Part shown: positions 61,838-64,000 of the stretch, piece by piece
How the letters are laid out: each line of letters starts with the position of its first letter
How positions within the stretch are numbered: the stretch's first letter is position 1
NCBI RefSeq assembly: GCF_035556095.1
Contig: NZ_DATMFT010000025.1
Location: 124,001-188,000 of the forward strand
From: Parapedobacter sp035556095
GTDB lineage: Bacteria; Bacteroidota; Bacteroidia; Sphingobacteriales; Sphingobacteriaceae
Length of the DNA stretch: 64,000 bases
Direction: 5' to 3'
Made by a program: the position numbers and the translations under genes
Notes under the pieces: model-generated
Database searches by the model: none
Seen by the model: only the letters and a program-made list of their open reading frames with translations
Told to the model about the DNA's origin: nothing

Positions 61838-61874
61838 CATCGGGTTCTTGTTGTTGTATCTTATTGAGAAAGGA

Positions 61875-61894
61875 TACCCGTGATTTAACGGGTA
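61875..61894 (-). terminator. Weak hairpin downstream of the PagL-like gene
   Basis: TACCCGT (61875-61881) and ACGGGTA (61888-61894) form a perfect 7-bp stem with a 6-nt loop, about 75 nt after the stop codon of the PagL-like gene. The T-rich tail is weak (CCTTTCTC), so termination here is only possible. Confidence 0.35.
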
Positions 61895-61968
61895 ATGCGC
61901 GGCTAATTTAGTAATTCCTGATACCAAATCACAGCCAGCACGTAACAAGTTCGTTGCACAAACGGGTG

Positions 61969-63111
61969 TCAAATCCGGAAAATCAGACCCCAGTTTGCAT
62001 AGTCCGCCTGTACGCCATGCAGGTTGAGTGTGGTTTGTACTCCAACATTCGGTGTGAAATAATAACGTACACCAGTGACCCAGTACCATTTAACGTTGTG
62101 ATAATTGCGATAATGGAGGTACCTCCCATACATGGCATTGATGACAATAGGGCCCATTGAGATGTCGGCACCCGCGGCCACACCCCACCGAATCGGGTCG
62201 AGCGACGATCCATAGTACTGGAATGTCTCGTCAAACCGGTCGGGATCAAACACGGTGTGGTAGTAAACCATATGTGAGCCTGCCTTGAGACTGATGGCCC
62301 GGTTTAGGTAAAAGTTATATCCCGCATACGCCCCCGAACGGAAAAACTTCTTATGCCGGTCGCGGTATTTCCCGCGCACGCCCATACCGAACCAAATCTC
62401 GGCACTATTCCCCTCAATATGGCGATAATCTTCGGGTTCATCCATAAATGCATCTGCGTTGCCAACCGACATTTTCACACCAATCGACCCCGTAAGTGTG
62501 TTCCAACCGCCATTCGGTACGACCACACCACCGTTGGAATAATGCTGGATATGCCCCCCAGCCACAAGACTCGTGTTTGAGCTGACAGGCACCTCCAAGC
62601 TGAGTTCACCAGTAATCATCAGGTTGACGTGGCTACCGATGGTAGACGTGGCTGGTTGCGTGAAGATATTCTCCGTAATGTATGCCAGCCCCAGCCCCGG
62701 CGTGGCAAATAACCGGACTTTTCCTATTTTCAAAAGCTGCAAGTCCGCTTCCGCCAATGCCCCGAATGCTTGCCCACCGGCGTATGCCACACCGTCCACG
62801 GTTTCTTTCATGTTGTGGAGATTGTGCCATGTAACGCCAAACGACAGATTTTTGGCGTTCAAAACGCGGACCCACTCCTTATTACTATGCGCTACATTTT
62901 TATCGTAGCTTACGTGCAAGCCATACAAGTAGTTGTCTTTCCTGTTGGGGTTGTCTGAATTGACATCTATTCCATATTGAGCTTTCACGGAAATAGCATG
63001 TTTCGAGCGGTCCAATTGGGCAACAGCGGGGCTCGTTAACGTCAGGACAAACGAGAGCAGCCCGAGGGTGATGGTTGACTGGGATCGCAATACGGTAAAA
63101 TGGTAAATCAT
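61969..63111 (-). CDS. PagL-like outer-membrane acyloxyacyl hydrolase
   Basis: The start is set at 63111, where MIYHFTVLRSQ leads to a signal peptide ending AVAQ. A start at 63165 would place a -7 box inside the gene. The 380-residue protein shows many amphipathic strands typical of a beta-barrel. Residues near HIQHYSNGGVVVPNGGWN carry the H-x-SN-G motif of PagL/acyloxyacyl hydrolases (PF09411), which remove an acyl chain from lipid A. It is larger than classical PagL (about 190 residues), like the Bacteroidota 'acyloxyacyl hydrolase' group. The gene follows dxs by 69 bp. Confidence 0.75.
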   Translation of the reverse strand: MIYHFTVLRSQSTITLGLLSFVLTLTSPAVAQLDRSKHAISVKAQYGIDVNSDNPNRKDNYLYGLHVSYDKNVAHSNKEWVRVLNAKNLSFGVTWHNLHNMKETVDGVAYAGGQAFGALAEADLQLLKIGKVRLFATPGLGLAYITENIFTQPATSTIGSHVNLMITGELSLEVPVSSNTSLVAGGHIQHYSNGGVVVPNGGWNTLTGSIGVKMSVGNADAFMDEPEDYRHIEGNSAEIWFGMGVRGKYRDRHKKFFRSGAYAGYNFYLNRAISLKAGSHMVYYHTVFDPDRFDETFQYYGSSLDPIRWGVAAGADISMGPIVINAMYGRYLHYRNYHNVKWYWVTGVRYYFTPNVGVQTTLNLHGVQADYANWGLIFRI

Positions 63112-63152
63112 TGGAAAAATAAGTTTGCAAGCGACAATAATCAATGCAGCTG

Positions 63153-63160
63153 CAAACTTA
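63153..63160 (-). promoter_or_regulatory. -7 box of the PagL-like gene
   Basis: On the minus strand TAAGTTTG matches TAnnTTTG perfectly, 41 bp before the start at 63111. No good -33 box stands at 19-20 bp. The box argues for the downstream start codon. Confidence 0.4.
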
Positions 63161-63180
63161 ACCATTTACGGCCAAAATTT

Positions 63181-64000
63181 TTAACCTGCTAAGCTATCCG
63201 TTTTCCGACTTACGGCCATTTTCCGTACGGCATTCGCAATTGCAGCGCTGTCATATCCACACTGCGCCCACAATTCCTGTTGTTCGCCATGTTCGACTAC
63301 CTGGTCCGGTATGCCCAACCGTACAACGGTGGCTTGGTAACCGTGGTCGACCATGAACTCTAATACTGCACTGCCCATCCCCCCCTGCACACAACCGTCC
63401 TCAACGGTAATGATTTTCTTGAATTTCCCGAAGACTTCGTGCAATAAGGCCTCATCCAACGGCTTTACGAACCGCAAGTCATAATGGGCCGGAAATATCC
63501 CCTCTTCGTTAAGCACCATCCGTGCGTTTGTCACTTCATTGCCGATATGCCCAATACTCAAGAGCGCGAGCTCCTCGCCATCACACAACTTACGGCCTTC
63601 GCCGATATTGACCGACTTGAACGGCCGCCTCCAGTCGGGCATAACGCCCTGCCCGCGTGGGTATCGAATCACAAACGGCCCCATCCCTTCCTGCTGCGCG
63701 GTATACATCAAGTTTCGCAGCTCCTCCTCATTCATCGGAGCCGATACGATCAGGTTGGGGATACAGCGCATGTATGCCAAGTCATAGGCCCCGTGGTGCG
63801 TGGGGCCATCGGCGCCAGCTACGCCCGCCCGGTCGAGGCAAAATACGACATGCAGGCTCTGGATGGCTACATCATGTATCACCTGGTCATATGCGCGTTG
63901 CATAAAACTAGAATAGATATTGCAAAAAGGCACCAGCCCCTGTGTAGCCAATCCGGCAGAAAACGTGACGGCATGCTGCTCCGCGATACCCACATCAAAT
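63181..64000 (-). CDS. dxs: 1-deoxy-D-xylulose-5-phosphate synthase, C-terminal part (cut by window edge)
   Basis: Dxs joins pyruvate and glyceraldehyde 3-phosphate with thiamine diphosphate in the first step of the MEP isoprenoid pathway. The frame enters from the right edge (first visible residues FDVGIAEQHAVTFSAGLA) and ends at 63181. The pyrimidine-binding domain is seen, with the catalytic Glu of AEQH and the FCLDRAGVAGADGPTHHGAYDLAYM block. The transketolase C-terminal domain (RFVKPLDEALL, then TVEDGCVQGGMGSAV) follows. The N-terminal half lies outside the window. It is a normal housekeeping gene in front of the PagL-like gene. Confidence 0.97.
   Translation of the reverse strand, partial: FDVGIAEQHAVTFSAGLATQGLVPFCNIYSSFMQRAYDQVIHDVAIQSLHVVFCLDRAGVAGADGPTHHGAYDLAYMRCIPNLIVSAPMNEEELRNLMYTAQQEGMGPFVIRYPRGQGVMPDWRRPFKSVNIGEGRKLCDGEELALLSIGHIGNEVTNARMVLNEEGIFPAHYDLRFVKPLDEALLHEVFGKFKKIITVEDGCVQGGMGSAVLEFMVDHGYQATVVRLGIPDQVVEHGEQQELWAQCGYDSAAIANAVRKMAVSRKTDSLAG

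Overview
The window comes from a Bacteroidota chromosome, most likely Sphingobacteriaceae (a Pedobacter/Parapedobacter-like soil or plant-associated glycan degrader). The evidence is three SusC/SusD pairs, an ECF sigma/FecR pair controlling a SusC with an STN domain, many lipoboxes, and promoters of the TTTG-N19/20-TAnnTTTG type. Genus and species are inference. No tRNA, rRNA, CRISPR array, phage or transposase was seen.

Region 1 (1-20353, all minus strand) is a polysaccharide utilisation locus (PUL). In transcription order it has a non-coding leader, SusC, SusD, a second SusC with a poor TonB box, a second SusD carrying an extra domain, a DUF1735/F5-8C surface lipoprotein and a strong terminator. 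A CotH-kinase lipoprotein, a Tat-exported DUF4832 protein, a clan GH-A-like enzyme, a five-bladed-propeller lipoprotein and a TIM-barrel-like protein cut by the window edge follow. A roughly 135-residue beta-sandwich module is shared by the second SusD and the GH-A-like enzyme.

Region 2 (20354-29949) is mixed: a VCBS/FG-GAP protein, a GH32 fructanase, a divergent secreted esterase, a stand-alone FtsX-type permease, and a NarL-type response regulator converging on a 7TMR-DISM histidine kinase with a 6-bp overlap of the stop codons. A divergent lipoprotein/outer-membrane-protein pair has strong Shine-Dalgarno sites, and nested inverted repeats lie between it and the kinase.

Region 3 (30008-57081, all minus strand) is a second, sulfated-glycan PUL. 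An ECF sigma factor, a FecR anti-sigma factor and an STN-SusC/SusD pair are followed by twelve almost gapless genes: DUF1080x2, GH92, sulfatase, PL22-like, GH105-DUF1961, DUF4962/heparinase II-III lyase, sulfatase, PhoD-like enzyme and four more sulfatases. All six sulfatases carry the C-x-P-x-R formylglycine motif. The lyase, the unsaturated-uronyl hydrolase and the PL22-like protein point to a sulfated uronic-acid polymer. GH92 suggests that mannose is also present. The exact glycan cannot be read from sequence.

Region 4 (57161-64000, minus strand) is mostly housekeeping: uvrA, a PafA-type alkaline phosphatase, a PagL-like outer-membrane deacylase and the C-terminal half of dxs. A 19-nt block with a structured neighbour occurs just upstream of the start codons of both the phosphatase and the region 1 DUF1735 lipoprotein, which suggests a dispersed leader or REP-like element.
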